Both the position numbers and the translations under genes were made by a program. Shown here one piece after another: positions 45,801 to 56,035 of a stretch of DNA of 64,000 bases. The number at the start of each line of letters is the position of its first letter. Position 1 is the first letter of the stretch. Source of the DNA: Chamaelirium japonicum (lineage: Eukaryota; Streptophyta; Magnoliopsida; Liliales; Melanthiaceae). Under the pieces are notes generated by a model. It was not told where the DNA came from. It did not search any database and saw only the letters and a program-made list of their open reading frames with translations. The DNA is taken from the NCBI GenBank assembly GCA_947650365.1, contig OX393550.1, forward strand, positions 120,902,374-120,966,373, written 5' to 3'.

Positions 45801-47320
45801 GATCCATTCTAATTCATTCGCACAATCTATTCTAATTTATTCGTATGAATGAAATAGAATGGATTGTACGAATGAATTGGAATGGATCGTGTGAATGAAT
45901 TAGAATGGATCGTGTGAAAGAATTAGAATGGATTGTGTGAATGAATTAGAATGGATCGTATGAATGAATTAGAATGGATCGTGCGAATGAATTAGAATGG
46001 ATCGTGCGAATGAATTAGAATGGATCGTACGAATGAATTAGAATAGATCATACGAATGAATTAAAATGGATACATTCGTGCGAATGAATTAGAATGGATA
46101 GTACGAATGAGTAAGAATGGATTGTACGAATGAATTAGAATGGATCGTGCGAATGAATTAGAATGGATCGTGCGAATGAATTAGAATGGATCTGGATACA
46201 TTCGTGCGAATGAATTAGAATGGATCGTACGAATGAGTAAGAATGGATCGTACGAATGAAATAAAATGGATAGTACGAATGAATTAGAATGGATCGTGCT
46301 AATGAATTATAATGGATCGTATGAATGAATTAGAATGGATCGTGTGAATAAATTAGAATGGATCGTATGAATGAAATAGAATGGATCGTATGAATTAGAA
46401 TGGATCGTATGAAGGAATTAGAATGGATCGTACGAGTGAATTAGAATGGATCATACGAATGAAATAGAATGGATCGTACGATCCATTCTAATTCATTCGC
46501 ACAATCTATTCTAATTCATTCGTACGATCAATTCTAATTCATTAGCATGATCCATTCTAATTCATTCGTACGATCTATTCTATTTCATATGTACGATCCA
46601 TTCTTACTCAATCGTATTATCCATTCTAATTCATTCGTACGATCCATTCTTATTCATTCGCACGATCCATTCTAATTCATTCATACGATCCAATCTAATT
46701 CATTCATACGATCCATCCTAATTCATTCGCACAATCTATTCTAATTCATTCGTACGATCCATTCTAATTCCTTCGTACGATCCATTCTAATTCCTTCGTA
46801 CGTACGATCTATTCTAATTCATTCGCACGATCCATTCTAATTCATTCATACGATCCATTCTAATTCATTCGTATGATCCATTCTAATTCATTCGCACAAT
46901 CTATTCTAATTCATTCGTACGATCCATTCTATTTCATTCGTACGATCCATTCTAATTCATACGATCCATTCTATTTCATTCATACGATCCATTCTAATTC
47001 ATTCGTATGATCCATTCTAATTCATTCGTACGATCCATTCTAATTCCTTCGTACGATCCATTCTAATTCCTTCATACGATCCATTCTATTTCATTCGTAT
47101 GATCCATTCTAATTCCTTCGTACGATCCATTCTTATTCATTCCCATGAATGTATCCATTCTAATTCAAACGTACGATCCATTCTATTTCATTTATACGAT
47201 CCAATCTAATTCATTCATACAATCCATTCTAATTCATTCGTACGATCCATTCCATCCATTCTAATTCACAAGTACGATCCATTCTAATTCATTCATACGA
47301 TCCATTCTAATTCATTTGCA
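18891..47320. repeat. 23-bp satellite array, central block
   Basis: About 28 kb of the same monomers without a gene or transposon. Main reverse-orientation blocks by eye: 19627-19715, 20113-20475, 20835-21705, 22752-23240, 26425-26765, 27416-27540, 28163-29630, 31149-31450, 32745-36190 (longest), 36350-37340, 38135-38450, 38522-38657, 39840-41685, 43850-44198, 44948-45118 and 45845-46475. The rest is forward. Segment pairs with constant spacing lie inside: 28500-28880 with 40280-40650, and about 29340-29700 with 35900-36260. A segment at 38640-39000 matches macro-unit A. Truncated monomers (CCATTATTACGATCC type) mark related positions near 3028, 37550, 44748 and 45430. Confidence 0.96.
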
Positions 47321-47325
47321 CGATC
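47321..47325. repeat. 5-bp target site duplication (left) of the LTR element
   Basis: CGATC, the hinge of the satellite monomer, lies immediately before the TG of the 5' LTR and is repeated at 60930-60934. Joining the flanks gives an uninterrupted monomer, so the element inserted into the existing array. Confidence 0.96.
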
Positions 47326-47449
47326 TGTTGGGGGTAGCTGAAATCTGCCCTGGAGTTCGCACCCCCCCCCCCACCCCGTGCTCACCAAATCACCTTAACA
47401 GGGAGCGAGATCCACATTAGGCTGAAAGGGCCTAGGCCAAGAGCACTCT

Positions 47450-47720
47450 TAGGAGCTCGCCTAAGCTCGATGGAGCTCGCCTGAGATCGCCCAGGAGCTC
47501 GCCAAGCTCACCCAGGAGCTCGCCTAAGCTCGCTCAGGAGCTCGCCCCGGAGCTCGCCTAAGCTCGCTCAGGAGCTCGCCCCGGAGCTCGCCAAGCTCAC
47601 CCAGGAGCTCGCCTGAGCTCGCTCAGGAGCTCGCTCCAGAGCTCGCCAAGCTCACCCAGGAGCTCGCCTAAGCTCGCTCAGGAGCTCGCCCCGGAGTTCG
47701 CCAAGCCCGCGCGAGAACTC
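47450..47720 (+). repeat. GAGCTCGCC short subrepeats in the 5' LTR
   Basis: Imperfect tandem units of roughly 15-25 bp built from AGGAGCTCGCC, TAAGCTCGCT and CCGGAGCTCGCC. GAGCTC is palindromic, so the patch is rich in small inverted repeats. The order of units differs between the two LTRs, so this patch changed after insertion or during reverse transcription. The matching patch in the 3' LTR is about 59925-60190. Confidence 0.9.
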
Positions 47721-48254
47721 GCTGGCATTGATAGCGGGAGTTAGACCGTCATGCATAACGAAGAGACCGGCATCGCGAACGCCCCTAGCTCGCGCAGGAG
47801 CTCGCCCCTAGCTCGCTCAGGAGCTCGCCCAAGATCGCCAGAATTCCCCAGTTTATCGAAGAGGTTGCTCCCGCGAGGTCCGACTCTTGATAGATGTGGA
47901 AGAGAAGGCGGAGCAATGGAGGGCGAGCTCACCTTAGCTCCCCATCGGAGGTCGCCCACAATGTATGAGAGGGTGCCAGGTGTCAAAACCCCACGGAAGC
48001 TACGTGGACAAACGTGGACCACGGAAGCTCGCTCGAATTAGTTCGAGACCTCCCAGACTTGGGCACTCCAGAATGGCCACCTGGCCACGACAAGAAAGAT
48101 TCCCTCCCCCACTCAAACCGCCTGGCAGGCTTGACGACAGAATGTCAGGGCGCGAGTACCAAGGACTGTCAGACCCACGCGAGCTAGAACGTGGGGGGTC
48201 TAGAAGGCGCCGGAAGAATCTCCACGTGTCGGGCCACGGTAGGCCGTTGATTGC

Positions 48255-48261
48255 TATAAAT
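48255..48261 (+). promoter_or_regulatory. LTR TATA box (5' LTR)
   Basis: TATAAAT, conserved at 60726-60732 in the 3' LTR. Transcription would be expected about 30 bp downstream, near 48285, which would define the U3/R border. No transcript data were available. Confidence 0.75.
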
Positions 48262-48460
48262 GCTCACCCCCAGGCTCCATAGTACAGGTTCGAAATCCTT
48301 TTTCCTTCCTCTTTGGTCCATTACAGCTCGCCGTTGTGCCACTGTGACTGACTTGAGCGTCGGAGGGTCTGCGCTCCTAAGGGAGCCAGCCATTCTCACG
48401 TTCTCTTTTCTTTGTCTTGCAGGCAGCCCGCACGGACCAGCGAAAAATCCCCCGAACATT

Positions 48461-48478
48461 TGGTGCCGTCTGTGGGAT
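48461..48478 (+). promoter_or_regulatory. Primer binding site
   Basis: TGGTGCCGTCTGTGGGAT starts two bases after the 5' LTR. The TGG start, complementary to the CCA end of a tRNA, and its position are standard for a minus-strand primer site. It does not look like the initiator-Met type (TGGTATCAGAGC). I cannot name the tRNA with confidence. Confidence 0.85.
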
Positions 48479-48548
48479 CTTCGACTGGTTCCGGCGAGAA
48501 CGCCCACGACCACGCGGTTGAGCGCCGTTCTCTCTCGTAACCTGAAGG

Positions 48549-50072
48549 ATGGCTCCGGCGACAAGGGGAGGCAGGCGACCGAGGACTCGTGCCAGATCTG
48601 CGCGCAGCGAGCCTCCGGTCGAGACCCCTCAGCCCCAGGTCCCGCTCAGCGACTAACTCTTGTTGGAGATGTTGGCCACCCAGCGGGCCATGATGGAGGA
48701 ACTGACGCGATTGCGACAGGCTCCGGCGGCCAGCCGGCGATCTGGGCCGGCGAAGACGGCGTCTCCGGTGCGACCACCGGTGTCAACATCGCGACCGCCC
48801 ACGGTCGCTCCGGCGCGGCAGGTTTCCCATCCGGAACCCCCAGTCGGGAGAGCGGCTGCGCGAGGGGTACCGGAAACCCCGCTCACGAGGTTGCAGAAGC
48901 TGGTCACCCAGCGATCTAGCAACCAGGCGACCTCGCGCGCGACCATTCCCTGCCGCCGTAGCCGGAGCGCCGATTCTGAGGGGTCGGAGGCAAGATCTCT
49001 AGAGCGGGATCGCGACCCACGCCATCGGCGACGAGAGAAAGAGCCCGCGGTGGAAATATCTTCAGGAGCTCGAGAGGCAACGGCCTCCCACAGACCAACT
49101 GACGTGCCGAAGGAATCCGTGGGTGGACGGCAAGGAGGCCGCCGAGCGGTTGCCTCCGAGGGTCGCCGCGGGGTGGGGCCGACCTCGCTACAAGGGAGCG
49201 TACGAGACCGCCTAGGACCTGCGCAGCCGCCTCTGGGAGTTCTCCCCGGGCGCTGGCGGCGACCTAGTGCGCCAGTAGATTTACTGGAAGATCTCGCCGC
49301 CCACGGAGGTAGCTCGCCTTTCACCAGCGAGGTCCACCGAGGGGGTTTTCCGCACCACTGGACCCCCCCGAAGTTTGTATTGTTCGACGGGTCGCAGGAT
49401 CCCGTTGACCATCTCTTGGCTTACAGAAAGCTTCTGTTTTTCCGGGACCAAGACCACGTCTTGTGCCGAGCATTCCCGAGCAGTCTGACCGGCTCGGCAT
49501 TGAACTGGTTCCACAAGTTGCCGCCCGGCATGATCCCCGACTTTCCAACTCTCTCTAGGCTATTCCTGGAGCAGTATCGCTGCAATAGGCAGCCCCCGAA
49601 GAGAATCGAGTCTCTGTTTACCTTAACCATGGGAGCTCGCGAGACGCTCCGGTGCTTCGCAACGCGATTCCGGAGCGCCTACCTCGCTCTGGAAGACGCG
49701 GCGGGCCAAGATCGTACCGTGGTGAGCGCTTTCAGAAGCGCCCTCCCCGAGGGTTGCAAGCTTCATGATGCTCTAGTGATCAAGGACCCTCGCACGATGG
49801 TTGAACTATTTGCCCTGGTCCAGCAACACATCAAGCTCGAAGACGCTGTGCTAGATCGAAAGGGAAAGGCAGTCGAGCAGCGACCTCCTCCGGCCCCGCG
49901 ACCGCTCGTCGTCAAGGCCGTGGAGAGAAGGGAGGTGCCCCTGGCGGTGGCTTTGCCCGGATCGCCCGCTGTTCCGCTGAACAGCCCGCTGAAGCCCCCA
50001 CGGCTGTCGCTGGAAGGCCGGCGAACTGGCGCCTGCCTCCAGGACCCGGGGAGCGGGACTTCACCGTGCTGA
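48549..50072 (+). pseudogene. gag: gag (capsid part), interrupted near the start
   Basis: Encodes the structural Gag of the retrotransposon. The first ATG after the primer site is at 48549 and opens a basic, Arg-rich stretch, but a TAA at 48654-48656 stops it after 35 codons. The same frame reopens at once, with an ATG at 48669, and runs to TGA at 50070-50072. That long part has a basic and proline-rich N-terminal region, then the retrotransposon Gag domain (motifs FDGSQDPVDHLLAY, then ALNWFHKLPPG, then LFLEQY and ETLRCFATRFR, about 49375-49680). The nucleocapsid knuckle lies downstream in another frame, so the reading frame changes in the proline-rich linker, somewhere about 49930-50060, where both frames are open. 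Initiation at 48669 would give a Gag lacking only a short basic leader. Whether the frame change is decay or programmed frameshifting is unknown; decay is likelier, because I see no obvious slippery heptamer. Confidence 0.88.
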
Positions 50073-51052
50073 CCCACTCGCCAGGACAAATCTTCCATCA
50101 GATTCGGAATGAACCTTTCTTCCAGTACCCGCCACCCCTGCAGGTCGGAGAGCCTGGCTCTACCGACAACTCGCGGCGGTGTGCATTTCATCGAAGCCCT
50201 GGGCATCACACTAACAGATGCCGGGCTCTCAAGAACCACCTCGAGGATTTGGTCACCCAGGGCCACTTGAATCAGTTTATTTCGCCTCCAAGGAGGTTCG
50301 AGGTGGTACCGGCACGGGCTCCTCGGGAGGGAGATCGCCCGGGGCCCGCTGAACCCGCCCTGCCTCCGCCTCCCCCGGGAGGACCGGCGATCTGCCATAC
50401 CATTAGCGGGCGGCTGAGCGGCCCGAGATCCAGTAATGAAGCTCGCCGACGAGTCAGGGAGATGGAGCGGGCACAGAAGGTATTTTCCGTCTCGCTAACT
50501 CCTACTTTACTTCAAGCACCAAGGGTGGAAGCCCGCGATTTTCTCTGGTTTTCGGAAGATGACATGACTGGGGTCGTTACACCCCACAATGACCCCCTCG
50601 TCATACGCCTGATGATGGCTAACATCGAGGTGAGGCGAGCTCTGGTTGATTCGGGGAGCGCCGTGGACATCCTTTTTCTGTCGGCCTACCTGCGGATGGG
50701 GTTGAGACTCGCCGACCTGTCTCCCTCGATGAGCTCCCTCAGTGGATTCACCGGCGAGGTCGCCAAAGTGGCAGGGGAGATAACCCTCACTGTGACCGCT
50801 GGCCCGGAGGCTCGCCAAGTCCGCTTCGCGGTAGTGGATGGAAGTTCCGCATTTAACGCCATCCTTGGGCGGCCTTGGCTAAGGCAAATGAATGCGGTAG
50901 CTTCACCCAACCATCAGGCCCTCAAATTCCCGACCGCGAGCGGGGTCGTAGTAATTCGGGGTGATCAGGTAGCCGCTACCCGATGCGAGCAGGATGTCCT
51001 TCACCTCATGGACATGGAGGTCGCCGAGGCCAAAAGGCCCGCACCCTCCTAG
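50066..51052 (+). pseudogene. gag C-terminus (zinc knuckle) and aspartic protease
   Basis: Open from the gag linker to TAG at 51050-51052; there is no proper ATG, because it continues gag after a frame change. Residues 39-52 of this frame form a Cys-x2-His-x4-His-x4-Cys knuckle (CAFHRSPGHHTNRC), the variant found in Tat-type Gag rather than the usual CCHC. The retropepsin-like protease follows: active-site triplet Asp-Ser-Gly at residues 195-197 (LVDSGSAVDIL; 50648-50656) and the ILGRPWL flap-end motif at 266-272. Protease matures Gag-Pol inside the virus-like particle. The stop codon right after it separates it from reverse transcriptase in the same frame and is followed by CAATTA, a known readthrough-promoting context. 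Confidence 0.9.
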
Positions 51053-51058
51053 CAATTA
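51050..51058 (+). promoter_or_regulatory. UAG stop in readthrough context (candidate)
   Basis: TAG CAA TTA matches the UAG-CAR-YYA type of leaky stop known from plant RNA viruses. The frame continues open for 845 codons beyond it, into reverse transcriptase. It may instead be a CAG to TAG mutation that happens to have this context; the element carries other clear nonsense changes. Confidence 0.45.
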
Positions 51059-53590
51059 CCGCCCGCTACGAGCGAGCTATTGGGGAGCCCGCTGGAGGCC
51101 TCCTCGCTTAAGTCCCCTACTCCACCCCTGGGTGGGAGCGGTGTGGACCTTAAGTTGGAGGAGGGAGGTCGCCCGACAACCCCCAAGAGAGGAAGTTTTC
51201 CAATTGCCGAACCACTTAAAGAGGTCGACATTGGCGGCAAAGAAGGGCCAAGAGTTGTTAGCCTCGGGACCTCGCTAACCAAGGGCGAGGTCCTGGCCAT
51301 AACCAACTTGCTCAGGGAATACCGTGACGTATTCGCCTGGAGCTTCGCGGACATGCCAGGGATTGACCCGGAGGTCGCCTGTCATCGTCTGCACACCATG
51401 AAGGAGTTCCCGCCGGTCAAGCAGAAAGCTCGGCACATACCTGCTGCAAAGTCCGTTGCAGTGGCGGCAGAGATAGACAAGCTGGAGCGAGCCGGCTTCA
51501 TCCGTGAGGCGCACTTCCCCGAGTGGATCTCCAATATCGTGGCGGTGCCAAAGAAGAGCGGAGCGGTCAGGGTGTGCATCGACTTCTCCGACCTCAACAA
51601 GGCATGCCCGAAGGATGGATTTCCTCTTCCGAGAATAGGCGCACTGGTCGACGCAGCTGTCGGGTTCCAGGCCCTGTCCTTCATGGATGGATATTCTGGG
51701 TATAACCAGATACCTCTCCACGCCGACGATCTGGAGAAGACCGCCTTCTACTCCGGAGCGGGCTACCAGAAGTTGTACTGCTATCGAGTGATGCCGTTCG
51801 GACTTAAGAACGCTGGAGCGACCTACCAAAGGCTAGTCACTCAGATGTTCAAAGATCAGATCGGCAGAAATGTCGAAGTTTATGTAGACGACCTCCTGGT
51901 GAAGAGTCGGGAGAGGGAGGGGCATGTTGTCGATCTCCGCGAAACCTTCGAGGTACTGAGAAAGTACCAAATGAGGCTAAACCCGGCGAAGTGCGCATTC
52001 GGGGTGACGTCGGGGAAATTCCTCGGGTACCTGGTCACCCACAGGGGGATCGAGGCCGACCCTGGGCAAATCCGAGCACTTGTCGAGATGCCCGCGCCGA
52101 GGACCCGGCAGGAAGTCCAGAGACTGAGTGGGCGAATCGCCGCGCTCAATCGGTTCATCTCCAAATCCTCAGACAACTGCCGACCTCTTTTCGAGCTGCT
52201 ACGAAAAGGAGCAAGCGTTTGTTGGGATGAGAAGTGCGAGCACGCCTTCCAAAAGATCAAGGACTACCTGGCGAGCCCACCGATCTTAGCGGCACCCAAA
52301 GAGGGCGCCGAACTCGGCGTGTACCTTGCGGTCACTGAGAATGCGGTGAGCGGGGTCCTGGTTGTGGAAGAAGCAAAGGTGGAGCGGCCTGTCTACTTTG
52401 TAAGCCACACGATGCTTCCCGCCGAGCTCCGGTATCGACCAATCGAGAAGGTCGCATTGGCCTTGGTCCTTACCGCGAGAAAGCTCCACCCCTACTTCTC
52501 GGCGCACCCTGTCAGGGTCATCACAGAGCACCCTCTAAAGAGCGCGCTCTCCAGGCCCTCAGTAGCCGGCAGGCTCTACCGTTGGTCCGCCGAGCTCGCC
52601 GCCTATGGCTTGGAGTATGTCCCTCGAGTTGCTGTCAAAGGACAGGCGCTCGCCGATTTCTTGGCGGACTTCCCCATAGAAGAACCGGTCCAGTACCGGG
52701 AGGATGAGCCAACTGAGGCACACCCTGGGAAGGTGAGGTTCTTGGACAATCAAGGCGAGCTTCCTCCAACTAAGCGTTCAGAGGAGGCAGGCAGGGAATT
52801 ATTCGTCGATGGATCCTCCAACACTTTGGGGGCTGGGATCGGGGTCGCACTGATCGCCCAGTCGGTACTTCTGGAGAAGTCAGTCCGACTGGATTTCGCC
52901 GCTACCAACAATGAGGCGGAATATGAGGCGCTGCTGGCCATCCTGGAGCTCGCTAAAGAGGTAGGTGCCAAACGCCTGAAGGTCTTTAGCGATTCCCAGC
53001 TAATTGTTTGCCAAGTCAATGGGGAGTACGCCTCTCGGGACGCACGAATGGCGGGCTATGTGGATCTGGTGAAGCACAAGGCCGCGGAGTTCGAAAAGAT
53101 CTCCTTCGAGCAAATTCCGCGAGCCGATAATAGGCGAGCTAATGCTTTGGCAAACGCCGCCTCTTTGCTGGGAACATCAGAGGCTCGCCAGATTCTCATC
53201 GAAGTCCAAAATCAGTCTCGGCTCCAACTGATGGAGCCCGCTGTTAACCAAGTCTCCGCCAACGTACCACTCAGCGGGTGGACCGCCCCCATTTTTCGCT
53301 TTCTTCAGAAGGGCGAGCTACCAGAGGATAGAGAGGAAGCCCGGCGAGTGGAGAAATGCGCTGGGCGCTATCTCATTCGCTGGGATCGCCTTTTTCGAAG
53401 GTCCTTTGGCGGGCCAAGTCTCCGTTGCGTCGAGAGCCCGGAAACCGAAGAAGTTCTAAAGTGCATTCACTCCGGCGAGCTGGGAAACCACGCTGGTGGG
53501 CGGTCTCTGGCTGCGAAAGTACGAAGGCAAGGATACTGGTGGCCTACTCTGGAGCAAGACGCTTTGAAGGTCGCCCAGAGGTGCATCTAG
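51053..53590 (+). pseudogene. pol: pol: reverse transcriptase, RNase H-like connection, second RNase H, integrase zinc-finger start
   Basis: In frame with the protease part, beyond the TAG. Reverse transcriptase spans about 51400-52110, with VCIDFSDLNKACPKDGFPLP, then LSFMDGYSGYNQI, RVMPFGLKNAGATYQ, the catalytic YVDD at 51881-51892, and LGYLVTHRGIE. An RNase H-like connection (about 52290-52640) has lost typical acidic residues, as usual in the Tat group. A second RNase H of archaeal type follows (52799-53170): Asp in LFVDGSS (52808-52810), Glu in NNEAEYEALL, Asp in FSDSQL (52991-52993). The usual last Asp is Asn (RANALAN; AAT at 53141-53143). The frame ends at TAG 53588-53590, between the two Cys codons of the integrase His-His-Cys-Cys finger. 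The products would copy RNA into DNA in cytoplasmic particles. Confidence 0.93.
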
Positions 53591-54514
53591 TGCCAGAAGC
53601 ACGCCACCACGAACCATATGCCCGCAGAGGAACTGCATCCTCTGGCGAGCCCCTGGCCTTTCCAGCAATGGGGGTTGGACATTGTGGGACCTTTCCCTGT
53701 GTCAGCCCGGCAAAAGAAATTCATTCTAGTAGCTACGGACTACTTCACCAAATGGGTGGAAGCGGTCCCGCTAGCTAAGATAGGCGAGAAGCAGGTAAGA
53801 GACTTCCTTTGGAAGAATGTCTTCTGCCGCTTTGGGCTGCCACGAGTGCTGATCACCGACAATGGTCGCCAGTTCGACAATCGCTTGATCAGAAGCTTTT
53901 GTGTTGAATATGGGGTCGACCTAAGGTTCTCATCCCCGAGGTACCCTCAAAGCAACGGGCAGGCCGAAGCGACGAATCGCGTGATCTTGGACAACCTCAA
54001 GAAGAGGCTGGAAGGGAGAAAAGGATTGTGGGAGCAGGAGCTTGATGGAGTCTTGTGGGCCTATCGCACTACTCCACGTCGCTCAACTAACGAATCCCCT
54101 TTCAGTCTCACGTTTGGTTGCGAAGCCGTGCTACCCATAGAGGCCGAGCTGCCCACTGAAAGAAGGCTTGCGTCGGCGGAGGTCGACAACGACAAGCTGC
54201 TCGTCGACTCCCTTGATCAGCTCGAAGAAAGACGAGAGCGCGCCAATCTACACCTCGCCGGATACAGACAAGAGATGAAGCGCGCCTATGACAAAAGAGT
54301 CCGCCATCGGGCATTTAAGGCCGGCGATCTGGTGATGAGAAAGGTGTTTGCAAACACGCAAGAGCCTAATACAGGAAAGCTCGCGGCGAACTGGGAAGGC
54401 CCCTACATAATACACGAAGCAGGAAGCTCGGGGGCTTACCGGTTGATGACCGCTGGAGGCAACCTGTTAGAGCGACCATGGAACGCTCTGCACCTTCGCA
54501 AGTTCTATGCCTAA
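53591..54514 (+). pseudogene. pol: integrase, cut off from the rest by a TAG
   Basis: Continues the pol frame after the TAG at 53588, ending at TAA 54512-54514. The second half of the zinc finger (CQKH) is followed by the catalytic core: Asp in GLDIVGPF (53678-53680), Asp in LITDNGRQF (53858-53860) and Glu in SNGQAEATNR (53966-53968). The spacings are D-x59-D-x35-E, exactly the D,D(35)E arrangement. A C-terminal GPY/F-like module (NWEGPYIIHEAG) and LRKFYA end the protein. The enzyme inserts the cDNA and makes the 5-bp duplication seen at the element's ends. An internal ATG at 53654 or downstream initiation would lose the N-terminal finger, so this copy is probably inactive. The missing codon in relatives is usually Lys, one base from TAG. 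Confidence 0.92.
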
Positions 54515-54620
54515 GGAAATTTTTGTAAATTCTGAAGAAGTTATGAATGAACGATGGGGGTTTTTCAACAATTTAACTAGGAAGCTCGGCGCAGACAGAG
54601 CCCGCATGATTTATAGTGTG
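54515..54620 (+). other. Spacer after pol
   Basis: About 105 bp of non-coding sequence between the integrase stop and the 78-bp repeats. I see no domain or strong signal in it. Confidence 0.6.
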
Positions 54621-55025
54621 CAGTCCACCGTTGTGCGGACTTAAAGCAAGACCGGGATCCTCAGAGGCAGCCAGTGGGCGACCTTGAGTTTCCCGGGGCA
54701 GTCTGCCGTTGTGCGGACTTAAAGCAAGACCGGGATCCTCAGAGGCAGCCAATGGGCGACCTTGAGCTTCCCGGGGCAGTCCGCCGCTGTGCGGACTTAA
54801 AGCAAGACCGGGATCCTCAGAGGCAGCCAGTGGGCGACCTTGAGTTTCCCGGGGCAGTCCGCCGTTGTGCGGACTTAAAGCAAAACCGGGATCCTCAGAG
54901 GCAGCCAGTGGGCGACCTTGAGCTTCCCGGGGCAGTCCGCCGCTGTGCGGACTTAAAGCAAGACCGGGATCCTCAGAGGCAGCCAGTGGGCGACCTTGAG
55001 CTTCTCGGGGAAGTCCGCTGCCTAG
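54621..55025 (+). repeat. 78-bp tandem repeat, about 5 copies
   Basis: The word TTAAAGCAAG begins at 54641, 54719, 54797, 54875 and 54953, an exact 78-bp period. Units differ by a few bases. Because 78 is divisible by 3, an open frame (54674-55171) runs through with a 26-residue repeat of the PVGDLEFPGAVRRCADLKQD type. I regard this as a by-product, not a gene. Tandem repeats downstream of pol are typical of Tat-group elements, where they are hypervariable. Confidence 0.95.
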
Positions 55026-55507
55026 TGGACTCTAAACCTAACAAGGATCCTTCGCGTTCACCCCCCATGAACGGAAGCATCCTGGCGTTGGCAAATCCCT
55101 CAAAGGGCGAGCCCGCCGAACAGGATCATCGAGAGAAATTAACCGGGCAGGGGGCAGCTAGCACTTATTAGTTTCCTTTAAAAATAAAAATGGTTTAAGT
55201 CTCTGAGTGTAGGGAAGTTTTTGAAGTCTTTTGGTTCGCTTAAATGTTTTCCGGGCTCAGAGACTATCGAGTTTTTGCGAGCATGCCGAATTTTTCGTTT
55301 GCATATATTTTAAAATAAAAAGTTTGAATCGAATTAGCTGCCTCGCCCGGGGTATCGCTCTCGAGGTCACTGTGAACTCCTAAAGCGGACTCATAAGCAA
55401 CACAAGGAAAGGAAAAGAGACATGGAAAAGTAAGGAGCAGAGGCGAACTCAAAAGGATATGTCATTCATTATACCGAAAATGATTACAAGGGTTACAAAG
55501 ATACAGC
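55026..55507 (+). other. AT-richer spacer between the 78-bp repeats and the antisense gene end
   Basis: No gene is seen. On the + strand AATAAA occurs at 55183-55188 and 55314-55319; on the - strand an AATGAA variant lies about 40 nt past the antisense stop (55465-55470). These are weak candidates for polyadenylation of RNAs converging from the two strands. The element's main polyadenylation would be expected in the LTR. Confidence 0.5.
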
Positions 55508-56035
55508 CTAGGCTGGGCCCGCGCCAGTGCCCGCGTCATCATCGCGCTTCCTCTTTTTCGACCTTTCGGCCTTGTACTTCTCGATGGCGTCAAGCGCACC
55601 TTTCCGCAGGAGCTCGTTGAGCTGCGCCTGGAGGCGGCGTTGCTGAGAGTGGAGGTCCTGGAGATGCGTTTCCCTCAGAGACGCGATCTCATCCCTAGAG
55701 GCCGCCAACTGACGTTGAAGCTCGGAGATTTCCTTCCGGGCGGCCTGCGCATCGGATAGGGCGCGGTCGCGGGCATCCTCCACCGAAGCTAGCGTGGTGG
55801 TGAAAGTGGCGTCCCGCTGGCGCAGTTCGGCGACCTCAGCATTAGAGGAGGCGACCTGCTGGCGCAGCCGGTCCACTTTAGCCCGCAGCTCGCCCGACCG
55901 ATCCATTTGGCGGATCCGATAGATGTACTCGTCTACTCTCCTCTCCGAGTCATGGAGAGTGTCATCGTAGAGGGCGACAGTATCCCCCGCGATGCCCGCG
56001 ACCTCGTCGGCGAGAGCCCGGTTGACCCGCTCTGC

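Larger units (their letters stand above)
47326..48458 (+). repeat. 5' LTR (1133 bp)
   Basis: The match to 59797-60929 is end to end, with TG...CA termini. A C-rich tract near 47361-47378 is followed by a patch of short GAGCTCGCC-type subrepeats (about 47450-47720), then more unique U3 sequence, a TATA box at 48255, and a pyrimidine-rich R/U5. Compared with the 3' LTR, the differences include an A in the C tract, a rearranged run of subrepeats near 47515-47580, and scattered transitions. The LTR provides the promoter for the sense RNA. Confidence 0.97.

Noticed and set aside
47741-48282. Short frames inside the 5' LTR, duplicated at 60212-60753 in the 3' LTR
   Set aside because: They overlap promoter and subrepeat sequence, are open on both strands because of GC-rich composition, and show no recognisable domain.
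48288-48422. Possible intron in the 5' LTR leader (CAG|GTTCG donor, TTGCAG|G acceptor)
   Set aside because: The donor is weak and would sit almost at the expected RNA start, about 30 bp after the TATA box, so there would be no first exon.
54674-55171. 165-codon forward frame after pol
   Set aside because: It follows the 78-bp repeat, whose length is a multiple of three; there is no domain and most of it is one repeated 26-residue unit.
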